A stretch of 64,000 nt of DNA from Diadema setosum (lineage: Eukaryota; Echinodermata; Echinoidea; Diadematoida; Diadematidae). Both the position numbers and the translations under genes were made by a program. Below the pieces are notes generated by a model. It was not told the DNA's origin and searched no databases. It saw nothing but the letters and a program-made list of their open reading frames with translations. The first letter of the stretch is position 1, and each line of letters starts with the position of its first letter. The DNA is taken from assembly GCF_964275005.1 (NCBI RefSeq), contig NC_092700.1, forward strand, positions 18,605,015 through 18,669,014, read 5' to 3'. Shown one piece after another: positions 1 to 13,300 of this stretch.

Positions 1-1160
1 ATGTTCATGACTGGGGGAGGTATGACCAGCGAGGTGGCGTCGAAGTGACCAAGCATGGGAAGGAAGTCAAAAATCTATCTAAATAGTAAACACTGTATAG
101 AATACACTTGTACTAGTAGATAAGTATAAAATCAGTGCTGCCAGAACCAGGGGTGCGAATTGTTTTTGCCCACGATTTTTATTTTTTTTTTGTCCCCGAT
201 GCAAAATTTCAAAAAAAAAAAAGAGAAAAAATAGATAAAAAAATAATTATTATTTAGGGTTCGGCGTTGAGGTCGCTCGCAGACTGAAGTTTTTTTTTTT
301 TTATTTATTTATTTATTTATTTTTTAGGGTTTGAAGGTGACGCCCATGCTATATCCCCTCCCAGACCCGACGGAATGGGTGACTTAAAATTGCATTCTTA
401 TTTTAATGATGTGGCAAATCTGGTGCACACTTTTGATGAAACATTAAGAAATCTGGCAGTCTAAAAGTGATGAGTTTGTTTGCAACTTGAAAACCAATAA
501 GTCCATGCGTATATATCATTTGAAAGGTATCATTTTGTATATGACAGAGATCTTACTTCAGAATCTTCAAAAATGGACTTTTTTGTAAACAAACTCTTCA
601 AGTGTACTAAGAAAGTCTAGGCCTATGGAAAAAGGACCTAACGGGGGAGGGTACGTGTGGGAGGGGCCGTAGGATCCTATCCCCTCCCCGTGCCCCCCTC
701 CCCAGCCCCCACGCGAGAGAGATTTTGCCTTTTTGAAATTGAAATTCAGCAATCTTGTGCGCACTTTTGGTGAAAAAAGAAAAGCTTATCATCCCGGGAA
801 TTATGGGGGGGGGGGGGGTCAAAATGATATGTTTGCCCCCCCCCCCCCCCCCCCACCCGATCGACGTCCCTGGTCACACTCCTGACATGAATGACGCAAT
901 CAAAGTACCGACAGTCTCTTTATCGATATGCGATCGGTAGTGTGTGTGGATGTGGAGGATCGAGAGAAGAGAAACGCAATAAGAGACGTATCAGGACCAA
1001 CACGGGGACCAACTGACATCTGGCAACATTGTGTAACTTTACCATTTATGAGAATGATTGTCGTGGACTTGGACTCTCTTGCATTTTGAGTGTGAGAAGG
1101 GTATCTACTCTTACTGGCTTTAAAATACACGTACTATTTTACTCGTACCCATTTATTCAG
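1..1160. other. Upstream intron or flank with no clear gene
   Basis: AT-rich sequence with poly-T runs (289-302), a 14-base G tract (805-818) and a 19-base C tract (836-854). Short frames on both strands across 567-940 come from the G/C-rich low-complexity stretch and are not credible genes. The first 19 bases could be the end of an upstream exon: they read MFMTGG plus one base of a Gly codon before a GTATGA donor, in the correct phase for the next exon. This is weak evidence. Confidence 0.5.
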
Positions 1161-1301
1161 GTTCGGGAAGTGGTGCCAGTGGAGGAGGACACGGAGGAAG
1201 CGGTGGGCGGGGCTCGGGAGAGTCCCGGGTTGGTCTGGCCTACAGTTCCCTCTACCAGCCAACCGAGTATGGCAGCGCAGGAGGCTTTGGGCGGGACTAT
1301 G
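1161..1301 (+). CDS. Exon 1 of window: module 1 block A
   Basis: Enters in phase 1 after TTATTCAG and leaves in phase 1 before GTAAGG. It encodes the first GxSGGGHGGSGG loop followed by a Ser/Tyr-rich stretch ending in GFGRDYG, the usual opening of a module. The downstream 672-bp intron holds a GAA-rich purine run near 1585-1625 and a poly-T run at 1680-1704 but no other gene. Confidence 0.88.
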
Positions 1302-4300
1302 GTAAGGAAATCACATCTTAAATTACTTCGTTTTCTTCTTTACTGAAAGGCTAAACATGTTGTCTGTATCTCATCAGCCTCCATTATCTAACATTATGTC
1401 CACTGTATCCAAGATTAAGAAAGTTCAACTATGTTTTCAGCTGTAAATTAAGATACTAGTATCGATTTAAAATTGTAAAATGTAATTAGTTTTTACCCAC
1501 ACTAACTTGAACACAGACTCTCTTTAATCATGTCTGCAAGTCTTCAGCTAATTGGAGGAGGCAGGATTAGGTACCTGGTAGACAAAGCAGAAGAAGAAGA
1601 AGAAAAAGAAGAAGAAGAAGAAGTCGATTCCCATTACTGAACTTTCACTGTGAAAGAGAGATCAATAGAAAGACAGACAATTTTTTTTTTTTTTTTTTTT
1701 TTTTGGTGTGTATTTGTGTATAGATCGACCTGCTGGTATTTGTGATTTGTATTTCTGATAATCTGTGCAAAAATATAGGAATGTAGAGTGTACAGCAATG
1801 GGCTGCACTGCACGTCTCTGGAGCAGATTTTTATGATGTGCGTTTAATTTGCTCAGTTGTTGAGCTGCGTTTAGTGCCACATAGACATTAAGAAATCTTT
1901 TGGCACAAATTTCCCTGTGATCCAATATTATCTCAAATTGTGTATGATAACAATTAATGCCCTGTTTCTGCAGGTCAACTGTACTTTGGCTCCCAGCCAT
2001 ACAAGAACACTGTTCAGCTGCTCGGGAAAGGTGGAAGTGGAGGCGGAGCTCTGGGAGTGATGTCACGTCATGTGATCATTGATGGAGTGATTTCAGCCAA
2101 TGGAGAATCAACACAAAACGTTGGAGCAGGTATATTTCTGTGACAGATTTATTGTTTAACCTGATCCCTACGGGAACTTGGTGACCTGTGTACCGGTACG
2201 ATAAGTCTATTGGGATTCCAGAATTCAGTATGGAACAGGTTAATAATGATAATAACAATTACTGCAACAATTATCATGATAAAAACTCATAATAATGATA
2301 CTTGATGATAATGTGCTTTTAGTATTATGATAATAGCAATTTATAATCATCATTGTTGTCCATGATGATCATGTATTGATTAAAGATAGTGAGAGACCTT
2401 ACCAACTTGTCTACATAATTATGTGCTTTAACAGATTATTTTCATTTCAATTTTTAAAAAAAAAATATTCAAAAGCAAAGGTCAAAGGCCCTAGGTCTCC
2501 TATTTGGCATTGCTCAGATTTGGCACTTAATTGTTAGCACAGCTAGAAAGGGAGAGGATTTTAATTTTTTTTTTTAAATTCAAAAGCAAAGGTCAGAGAC
2601 CCCGTTCCCATTCAGTTTTGATGCTGTGATGTGGTACTCATTAGCGTAATGGAGTTTAAGGGAATGATCATGCAATGATGGATGCTGCTCTTTGAACATG
2701 AAGTTAGTTTTTCTAGTCTTTTTCACTTTCTTTGCAAGCGTAATGTCAATTTTCTCTCATGTCTGCTCTCTGACTCTATAGGGGGCGGTGCAGGAGGTAG
2801 CGTGTGGATTGAGTGTGAGGACCTCGACGGCTACGGCCGCATCACCGTGGATGGTGGAGATGGTTCTAAGAGTAGCAATGAAGGGGGAGGAGGAGGAAGC
2901 GGCGGAAGGGTTGCCATTACCTACCAGAAGAATGTCAATTTCAATGGGACAATCAGTGCCACTGGTGGTAGGCCATTCTCTCAAACTTTTTTCTGGCCCT
3001 TTCAAAATTGTTTCATTGTGTGCTCATTTTACTCAGACATTCTTTTATAGGTTACCTCTTCATCATGTGTACACCTACATTTATGGGACTTTCTGTACCT
3101 CCATGTGCCTTGTAGCTTTATTCTTGTTTCCTATGTACATTTGATCAAAAGTGAATCCATATATGATACTTTTATGATTATGATATGGCCTACTCTATTT
3201 GATTTGATTTCAAGTCTTGTCTGTATTTGTATCGAATCTAGTTATTAAACACAGTCTTTGTATGTATATAAATCTGTCACATTACAGGACTGTGTAGATA
3301 AAAGTTGATTACAAAAAATATAAAATATGACATGGATGATATGTTCGTATTTAGGGTCGGGAGGTTTTGAAGATGGTGGAGCAGGAACGATTTATCTTGA
3401 ACAACACACGTATGTGAACAATGGCACTGAAAGACAGATTACTCACCGCATACTGAAAGTCAGCAATCGAGGGAACAATGAACCACTCGCTGACGACTGG
3501 ACCCAGGGACCACGACGCAATCTGCTCGATGGTCGCTATGACGACATCGCGGAAGCTGGTGGCATAACGTGGCTCTATCATCCTAGCAACCAGTATGAGT
3601 TTGATGAGGTGAGGGGTGGACAGATTACAGTGAGATTTACAAATGGTTTCAGACAAAGTTCTCAACTCATGATTAGAAGGGGTAAAAGTTTATGATTTGA
3701 TCGTAATGGATATTTATATTTCATGGTGGTTGAAGTCTTTATGGCTCCTTTTTCACTGGCTACAACAATTTTTGGCACAGTTCATGTTTTTCAGCTTTTG
3801 ACATGGAGCTGCCCGGCATACATGTTTCATATCTATGTCCCTGCCTAGCTCACAGTGCTCTACCAGACCAAATATACAATTGTAAAGTTGAAAGCTGCGA
3901 CTTCCAAGTTTTGACTTGAGATCCTTTATTTTTCACAGGTCATTTTTTTTTTTTTTTTCAAGATTGTGTCGCATAAAGACAAGATACCGTGAATAAATCA
4001 ACAAAATTAAGCCATTGAGAAAAGGAACAGTATATGAGATTGTTCCTAAGTTAGAAATTAAATGAATATTGTAAAGAAAAGAAAAACATAGATATAACAA
4101 TTACTGCATCTTGGTATTCTCTGTTGTCACAATGGTAAGTGGTGTTTCTGTAGTGCAAGATGTATAATGATTATCTTCTCGATGTGTCTTTAGAAAAAAA
4201 ACAAAGTTTCCTTTGGAGGAGAAAAGTCAAGAAGATTCCTTTTGCCTGCTAGGTATTCCGTCTGCAATATTTGTCAATGAAGTGAGCCTCAAGTATGCCA

Positions 4301-7300
4301 AATATATTACTAAGTCTCCCCCATCTATTTTCATAGGTCCATCTCCATGGTAACGCTCATGTAGCGATTCTCAGCAACACCTCCCACGAATCCGTGTTGG
4401 TCAATGGAGGAGAGTTGTACGGGGACAGATCAGCAGTCCTTCATATCGGGGTGAACCAGTCCATGGACTTCGACTTTGTAGACGTCTACTTTGCAGCTAA
4501 TGTACTCCTCTACAGGTTGGTGTTCAAATGAGGGAGAAGAAGTGCTTATAATTCATGTACTGCAGACATAAATAAGATGGCATCTTTTGTCAGTGTATTG
4601 TACAGTTATGTTGTAAATGCAGGTATACATGCATGAATTTTTGCATATATGTATACATATGACACCTTGCATCGCGAAACCGACAAAAATTTGCAGGCTC
4701 CAATTTTACATGAGGACTCAAAATAGGTGAGATGGTCATCATGATCATTGGTTAATAATTTTTTTTTTATTATTATTTTCTGAAAGAGCAATTCTTCTTC
4801 TACCTACTTATTAAGTTTGGGATCATAGAGTGACTGGTAAATTGTGAATTTTGGTGTTTTTTTTTTTTCTACAACACTTTAATTGGTAAAGTAGTATGAT
4901 TTGTGAATGTTTTCCTGCCCCATTACATATCTTAAAAACCCTCTACACACTCTTCTCTTTCAACTCATAACTTTTGAAAGGGTGCTGCTACTTCTTTGAA
5001 AGTTGGTAGTAGTCATGAAAATGTAGCCTGAACTAAATCATGTCTTTCTCTCTCTCTTCCCCTCCTTGCAAACTATTTTGTTCAGCAGACCTTTAGAGCG
5101 AATCTATTTCTGCTCTATAAATTTAGAAAGTGAATGGAAAACTATTGAATCCTGTTGCAAGGAATTAACTGCATAGATATAGTGTTTCATGACTCAATTC
5201 AATCGAATACTGGTAGCAGAAAGAAGAGAAAACGAGATGTATTTTCTGGCTCAATATCCTAGGATTTTATCAAAGCTGGCATTTACTGACTTGTGCAGTT
5301 GAACAAACTGTTCCATTTTTTTTTCTTTTTAAACCATGGATAACTTTGTAAACAACACGATTGACAGGTATGGAGAACTGACTGTTCCCCCACGGCTCAG
5401 TCTGCGGGAGGTTTGGATGGACATCAAGGGACGGTTTAATGGGGTGGACGAATTTACTGTGGACAGCCAAGGACAGCTGACCCTGTGGTCAGTGGGTCAC
5501 TCAGACGGTCAGCGGGAGGGGGTGTACGATGCGGTCAATGTGACCGTGAGAGCTGGAGGAGAAATGAAGGTAGAGTTTTTCAATGCTTACCTACTGGCAT
5601 TCCCTGTCCAGTGCAAAATACGGATATTGTCAAATCCTTGAGTTCAAGGTTGGATATAGTGTACAGTGTAATTATCAATGAACTTCTCTGAGTATGAGTG
5701 AATATAATCATCAATGAACTTCTGTAATTGTAGGTAAATGTCATTATCAAAGAACTTCTTTAAATATAAGTGAATGCAATTATCAATGATATTCTCTGAA
5801 TATAAGTAAATATAATTGTCAATTAACTTCTCTGAATGTTATTGAATAAAGTCATCAATTACCTGGTAACTTCTCTGAAAATATTTGAATAAGCTTATCA
5901 ATGAACTTCTCTGAATGAAAATGAACAGCCACATACTCAAGGTAGAATGTTTTGATCGTAGAGAATCAAATTTTCAAAGCTGTCATGCAATATTTTAACA
6001 TCATGAGACAGATATTATATGCTTGAAGCAATCTTGCTTGGTGTTTACAGTTGATGTGTCAACTGCATCAGAGATGACTGTACAAAGCAATAGTATGTTA
6101 TGATGTCATTCTCTTCAGCGTACGATTTTTAACCCATTGAGGACGTGCTGATTTTGTTATAGCACACGTTTTCCATAGAACCTGCCTTTAGTATACTCTG
6201 GACTAGTCTTCAGGGGGTTAAGAGATCTGATGTATTTTATATACCTGTCAAAATTAAATCTTGCCACACTTCCCCAATTAAGAAGTTCTCTTGTTATGCT
6301 TTTCTGTACCTTTTCTTTTCTGCCTATATCAAAACCTGATACAATGAACACCATTCCCACCAGCTCTTGGCAGTTGAAGAAGACAATGACATCACATTCC
6401 AGACTGGACTTCTCACAATACACGCCGGGGGTGTGGTCGAGACCAATAGATTGATCCTCAACGCCCAGTTTGTGACCATCGATGCGTCCGGTATCTAACT
6501 CATCATACACTCCTCTTAATAGAAATTTCCATGAACCGTTTTTACATGTCAAAATCAATAGGGACATTTTCTTGTATCGGACTAGTAGCTTGCAGATTTT
6601 ATGGGTTTTCCGACCAGTGACGCCACAATATGTAGTTAAAAATTCCTGCATACTTGATTGTAGCGAGACTTAATTACCTAAAAGAGCCCAGGACAAATAC
6701 GTTTTGTTGTAAGAGATAATGTTAGAATTTCAAGGTTAAGATGTGTATTTGTACTGTATAGTCTGCCAAGTATAATGATGTTGAACATGAGAGGATTAAG
6801 AATGTATTGTAGAATACACCTGTTGTTCTTTGAAAGTCTAGTTGTAACAATCAAATATGAAATGTAAAATAATGTCAATGTTTCGTAGTTTAGAAAGTGA
6901 TATGAAGTTACCAATGTAAGTTTTTACTCAATTTACAATTATGCAAATGTTGAACTTTTCAGGAGAAATAAAAAAATTAGTGTACTTTGCTCTAAGATTC
7001 TTGATGAAGTCATGCTACATTGTACATTGGAGTTATATCTTGAGCTGACTGTCATGTTTGCTTTGCTCTTCTCTCAGGAACCTTCTATGCAGACTCTCGG
7101 GGCTATCCGACAGGGAATGGTCCCGGAGCAGGACTGTCTGCCTCTGCCTACCCTGGACTCCGGGGAGCCTCGGGGGCAGGGCATGGAGGCCGGGGTGGCC
7201 GGTCCCACCATGGCATCTATTCATCAGTGGCCTATGGCTGCGCCCACTGGCCTAGAGAGATGGGCAGTGGGGGTGGAGTTGGAGGAACCGGTGGTCGTGG

Positions 7301-10300
7301 GGGAGGTAAGACCGCGCCCCTTTCTTGCATGCAGATTTTGCCATTTTAGGCTGTCTTGAATCTTTAGTTATTTAACCAGTACAAGCTGTTTGTGTGTAGT
7401 GATGTCAGGTGAAAATTGGTCCAAGTAAAGTACTGGGAGAAGTGTTGTGCCTTCAGCCGGGGGGGGGGGGGGGGGGGGGGGGGCATCAACCATGTAACCG
7501 CAACGAAAATTGGCACACACATTGCCTATGACGTACTGTAAAAGTGGATATTTTCGCGCAACTAATTTTTCGCACTTGGCCGGGCAAGGAGAGATTCGCG
7601 TGTTTTTAATTCCGCGGAATCAAGACATCAGGCACAGGAACATATGGCAAGCAAAAATATTCGCGTGGTTTTATTTTCACGCTAGTTTTTGGTTGCGCAA
7701 AATGCGCAAAAATTTCAACACTGCGAAAATTTCCACTTTTACAGTAGTCTAAAGTACAATGAAGTTAATTTTTCAATGTCATTTATGCTAAATTATGCTA
7801 ATTTGTGCATAATGATGCATTAAATCATTTTTGAGTAAATATTCTTTTTAGTGCCCTCAGCAAATGTAAGAGAAAAAGTCATGAAACATCGCAGCGATAG
7901 CTTTTTGCAATAGCGATACATCGCGCGGAACGTCGCGATGTATTGCCCCCCCCCCCACTAGCTGGGGTTAAAACTGTCACATTTATAAAACTGTCATACC
8001 ATGCTCTGTTCCGAGTCTTTGACAACAAGTTGTGAGGTCAAAACAGAAACTTTTGATACTAAAGTTCCATAGAAAAAAGGAAACTGAATCTGACAAAGTT
8101 CTTGTAAAAGTAAGATAAGAACCACTTGCTCTGCACAGGATAAACTAATATGCACTTTTCAGTCTTATGATTGTTCAAACATGCATTTTTCACTTGATCA
8201 CCTAAGAGTATGTTTCCACATTTCATATGACAAAATACATTGTGTTTCGTCGATATTCTATGTGATTTTGTAATATCCATGAAAGATTGAGCTGCACAGA
8301 GAAAGATCTGTTGTTTGAGCAGTACATTTTGTATCTTATTTCTGTTTAACATTTATGGGTCTGGGAAAATGTTTGTTACCAATGTCTGCAGCCAACGCTT
8401 ATAATATGGCTTAAATCTATACTGATATCATCGCTGTGTTCAAATACACGCATCTCTTCTCACTCTACTTGTCAACTTGTCAATTGTCAAATCTCTGTTG
8501 CCTAGGCACCATGATGCTTCATGTAAATGATACACTGAGGGTCGAAGGTCGTCTCCATGCCAATGGAGAGGGTGGTCTGACAGGAAGTGGGGGAGGCGCT
8601 GGCGGCAGTCTTCTCTTAGATGTTTTCCACCTAGACGGGTCTGGGAGCATCGAGGCCAGGGGTGGAGATGGTAAGATCACTGTCAGTGAGAACATGATCT
8701 CTTCTTTAGCATAATGTAGCGTGACCCCCATTTCATTTTGTAAACGGCTGATTGAGTACAATTCATCTGACTTTTAAAAACTGTTACAGTCAACCTTCCC
8801 TAATCTATTTGACTGAAGAAATAGCTTTGACTTAGAGAAAATTCAACTTATGAGGGTTTGAAATCAATAGAATATAAATAGAAGAGGACTTGGAAAGATT
8901 TTTGACTTATTATTTGATTGCATGATGATTATTTGACTAATGCAAGGTAGACTTGAGCAAGGTTGACTGTATTTTGATGAAGACTTACGCATAATTTGGT
9001 ATAACAGATGTACAGTGCGTAATTTCTCTTCCATTAAAGGGGAAAACCAGTGCAAATATAAGTCAGTCTGATAAAAAAAAAAAAAAAGAAGTAGAATCTT
9101 ACGAGTTCAGCAGTAAAAATTTGACTGAAATCGGATGAAAAATAAGGAAGTTAAGACATTTTGAAGTTTTTCTAATTTCTGCAAAAAGTTCTTGTACAGT
9201 GGATGTAATTATGGAAATGAGTGAGCTCACCATATATCATACCCTCACAATTTTCCATTGATCGTGTTCACAAAAATGATGAAAATTCAATGTTTCTGTC
9301 ATTGAACTCTGAAACATGACATTATTCCTGGTTGAATAACTTCAGAGTATTGATCAGTTAGATATACGAGGATTTGACCCTCGGGCGTAACTGCATTTGA
9401 ATGAAAAAAATGGAAATTTCAAAATTTTATGTACAAACTATATGGTAAGTTGTGAGGGGATGACATGCTCACTTTGTCATTTGCATATTCATACTGACTG
9501 TTTGAAAACTGTTTCCCCCCAAAATAGTGAAACTTCAAAATGTCATAACATAACTTCCTTAATTTATGTCCGATTTTGATATAAATTGTACCATTGAACT
9601 TGTAATATTTTACTCTCTCCTATCAGACTAACATATTTTTGGACTGGAATTGGTAAAAAAATGAAAACAAAGACTAAAGTGAGAGTGGATAATATTCCCA
9701 ATAGGTGACTCTGACGGAAGCGGTGGTGGCTCGGGGGGACGTGCAGCTATCTACTACCAACACACCAGCTTCTCAGGGAGTTACATTCTCTGGGGAGGGG
9801 CTGGCGCGGAGCAGAATGCTGCTGCAGGAACGCTGTACCTTCAGCAGAACTCCAGCAACGGAATACCAGTCTACCGCCACCTAGTGGCAGACAATGGACA
9901 AGGAGACTCACAATCGTCTTCCGTAGTCGAAGAAGAATCTCTGAGCATGGCTGGACCAAGCTCTGGTAATGGGAGGAGCTACTCCACGTACAGTGGAGCA
10001 CAAGTAACTACCACTGCTACACCATGGTGTATCGTCATTAATCACATCTGTCATAGATACGAATCTCTCAGCAACATTTTCAATTCGGTGCCGGCCGCTT
10101 ACATCGCTCCAGCCAGCTCTGCTGTAACCATCACTGTCGCCCTCCCTTTTGCTGTCTTCGTTCGTGCCCTGAAAGTTACGCCAGTGTGTTCAGGGTAAGT
10201 CTGAAAACTCATTTTCTTAAAATACCCAGGGACTTCTGTTCTTACAAAAGACGTATGGAATGTGTGTGGCCTTTACAGAGTGCCTGCTATTAAAGTGTAG

Positions 10301-13300
10301 TACACTGAAGGGGACATCGATATAAAGATATTTACATTTTTGTACTACACCTGTATCTTATGGGGGGGGGGCAAGCCCGAGGAATTATCTTGTGCTAATT
10401 GCCTCAGGAGGAACACAAGTTCACAGAAAGCTGTAAAATGCAGAGGAAATATTGCTCATCATCTTTATAGTTGCGTTCACAGACATACAAACTTAACTTT
10501 CTACGAAGAAAAAGGGAGGCAGTGTAATTTTATAAAACTGATGATGTGTGTAAAGGGGGTTTCACACCGAGCTTTACGTACTGTTGCGTAGAGTTGCGTA
10601 GTGTTGCGTAGTGACTTACGCATCTGTATGCTGTGAGTACGCAACTCTACGGAAGAGTACGCCGAGGAACGCAAAATACGTACGCGAAATGTATGCAAAA
10701 AATTAAACATGTTTAATTTTTTTGCGTACCCTCCGCGTAGAGCACTGATACGCAGGTTTTACTCAAGTCTACGCAATCCTACGCAACTGTGCGCCATTTA
10801 TACGCAACAGTACGCGATCAAACCGTGTTCACACGAAGGCACTTTTTCGGCTCGCGTATGACTTGGCGTAGTGTTGCGTACTGTTACGTAGACATTTGCG
10901 TAGACTTGCGTAGACCTGGCGTACATTTACGTAGTGTTGCTTACAACTGCGTAGGCAATTATTATTGGTGAAGATTTGGCATTCCAAAGTGATCCATGTT
11001 TAAAAACTGCATGATATCATTCATCCCACTGGACTCTGAATGGCTGGTGAATGTATCTTCCTGTGCTCTTCGAGTCTTCATTATCTTTTGTAGGCCTATT
11101 GACTGCAAAAGGCCGAAAAGGAAGAGCAAATTGCTGTGGTAGGTGCGAGAGTTCTTCTCCTGCTCATTTTTACATAACTCTACTGATCAAGATGCAGACA
11201 ATTTGCCAGCACTGTTTGAACTAATCTGGCAATGAAGCTCCAGCGGGAAGTTCCCTATAATAATCACCGAAGTAGAGGAAACAGAACGTGCTTCCAGCCT
11301 TATTTTAACTGACCAAGAAAAGGTACACGTTCTTATGGAGTGGGTTCAATAGCACCCGATGCTCCATGATAAGGCTCGTGAAGACTATAAAAAGGAGGCT
11401 AAGAAGCTGCTGTATCAATCATCAAAAAACCAAAAAATGGAGATTGGGGTAGAAGGTATGCTACAGTATAGTGATCAACCAGGCTAGCGCACGCAGACAT
11501 GGGTGAAAACTCAACGAGACAAAGTTGGCAAGCTAGTAAAGATTTCTGGAGGAGCATCAGGGAGAATCAGTATAAAGACATGTTGTCTCCTCATGTTATT
11601 GGTGGTTTGGATGCCCAATAAAGGTAGAGGAAGCTACTGCAATTGCAAGTGCCATTTAATCACACTGATCTAAATGATGGGTATCTCATCTTCCCATGGC
11701 ACCATGAGGTAGTTCCTTTTCTGCTCTGCTTGTGTTGCCACGCTATGTACAGTTGTTCCATGTCTGGCAGGTGGATGTTGTACGTATCTCCACGAACCTG
11801 AAGTTAATTCATGATAATGCTGCTGGTCATCTCGATCAAGTGAAGATTATTGCAAGTTTGAAGCTAGGTTCTAAAGATTTCCTGAAATTTGTATCTTATT
11901 GCATACTTCTCGGTGCATGTCGTGTCAAGAGTTTATTGAACGCCTGTGGCTTCATTCACATGAAATTGAATAAAAGAAGAAACATTGTCGGCATGCAGTG
12001 TTTTTCATCAGTTGTTCGTATATATTGCCCCTTGGTCGCCGCTGGATCCGAGATTTGGCCCACGCACTTCTTAATTCGGATTCTTGCAACATCTTATTTT
12101 CTTCTCTTTTCTCATTTTTGCAAAACGTTCGTATTTATGGTAATGCGGTTTCTAGGACAGCTAAATGCTGGAGAACTGAAGGTACCAGCAATGGATTTAA
12201 CCTCCCCACCACATCATGTGTGAACAGCAGGCAATTAGTGGAATAAAAAGCAGAAGGCTATGCTGAAGTATAGCTTTGCAGTTACATTAATTTGTGCATA
12301 CGCCCGCAGTACGCAACTTCCCGCAACTGTAAGCAAGTCTACGCGGCCTGTACGCCCGACCTACGTTTATGTACGCAACTCTACGCCCGCTACACGCCGA
12401 ATACGCTACGTTGATACGCGCTTCCTACGCAACCATACGTAACCCTACGCTGAGACTACGCAAACCCTGCGCGGATCATCACAATTATTTTTCATGAGTA
12501 CGCAGCCGATTTCGGCGTAGTCACTACGCAACTCTACGCAAAGCTTGGTGTGAAACCCCCTTAAGCCGTGGGTGTACAGGGCATAGTGTGTAAAGCATTA
12601 CCAGAAGACACAAACATCTAATTTTGCACTTATGGAAAAATCAAATAAAAACAAAACAAACAACACATGGAGAAGAGTCTTAAACATGTGCCATGCCTCT
12701 TTTGCAAGGGTGATACCTCGATAGCTACACTATTATACATCTTGCCAACTCAGCTACCTTCTGTTAGATTTCTTTTGGAATATATATTTATTTTCTTTAT
12801 ACTCTTTCTGTGTTATAAAAAATGGGATAGTTAAAATACATAAAGTCATTACACACATAATCATAATCATGGTAAACTGCAAGTGGAGATATTAGGTGTA
12901 GTTAATTGTGATGTAATAATGTAGTTAGGCTACATTCTTAAAGGGACTGTACAGTACTGGTTGAGGTGGGGATTCATGTTTTGAACATTCCTAAGTGAGG
13001 TAATGAAAAGCCTCTTATGAAATATGAAAGAGCATGTAATTTTAAGAAGGATTCAATGTTTATTTGATGAAAATTGGTTTTCAAATGGCTGAGATATCCA
13101 AAAAAATTGCCAGTAATAAAAGGTGACATGCCACAACTTTATTAGGATCTCTTTGTTTCACCTTGTTTTTGGATATCTCAGCCATTTCAAAACCGATTTT
13201 CATCGAATAAACTTTTGATACCCCTTAGAACAGTGCATTTTTGTGTAATAATGTATTATTTGATAATGTTTGTAACTGTTTTACATTGATATAGCTGATT

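Noticed and set aside
567..940. Overlapping proline- and glycine-rich frames on both strands
   Set aside because: Caused by G and C homopolymer tracts; no splice-compatible extension and no match to the module pattern.
5660..5925. Possible CRISPR-like array
   Set aside because: Degenerate units with degenerate spacers in an animal intron; simply a tandem repeat.
11732..12223. 163-residue frame with an IHDNAAGH stretch resembling the DNAxxH motif of Tc1/mariner-type transposases
   Set aside because: No following PPYSPDLxP-like box or other transposase landmarks, and the surrounding element has Harbinger ends and a MADF relic. Probably chance.
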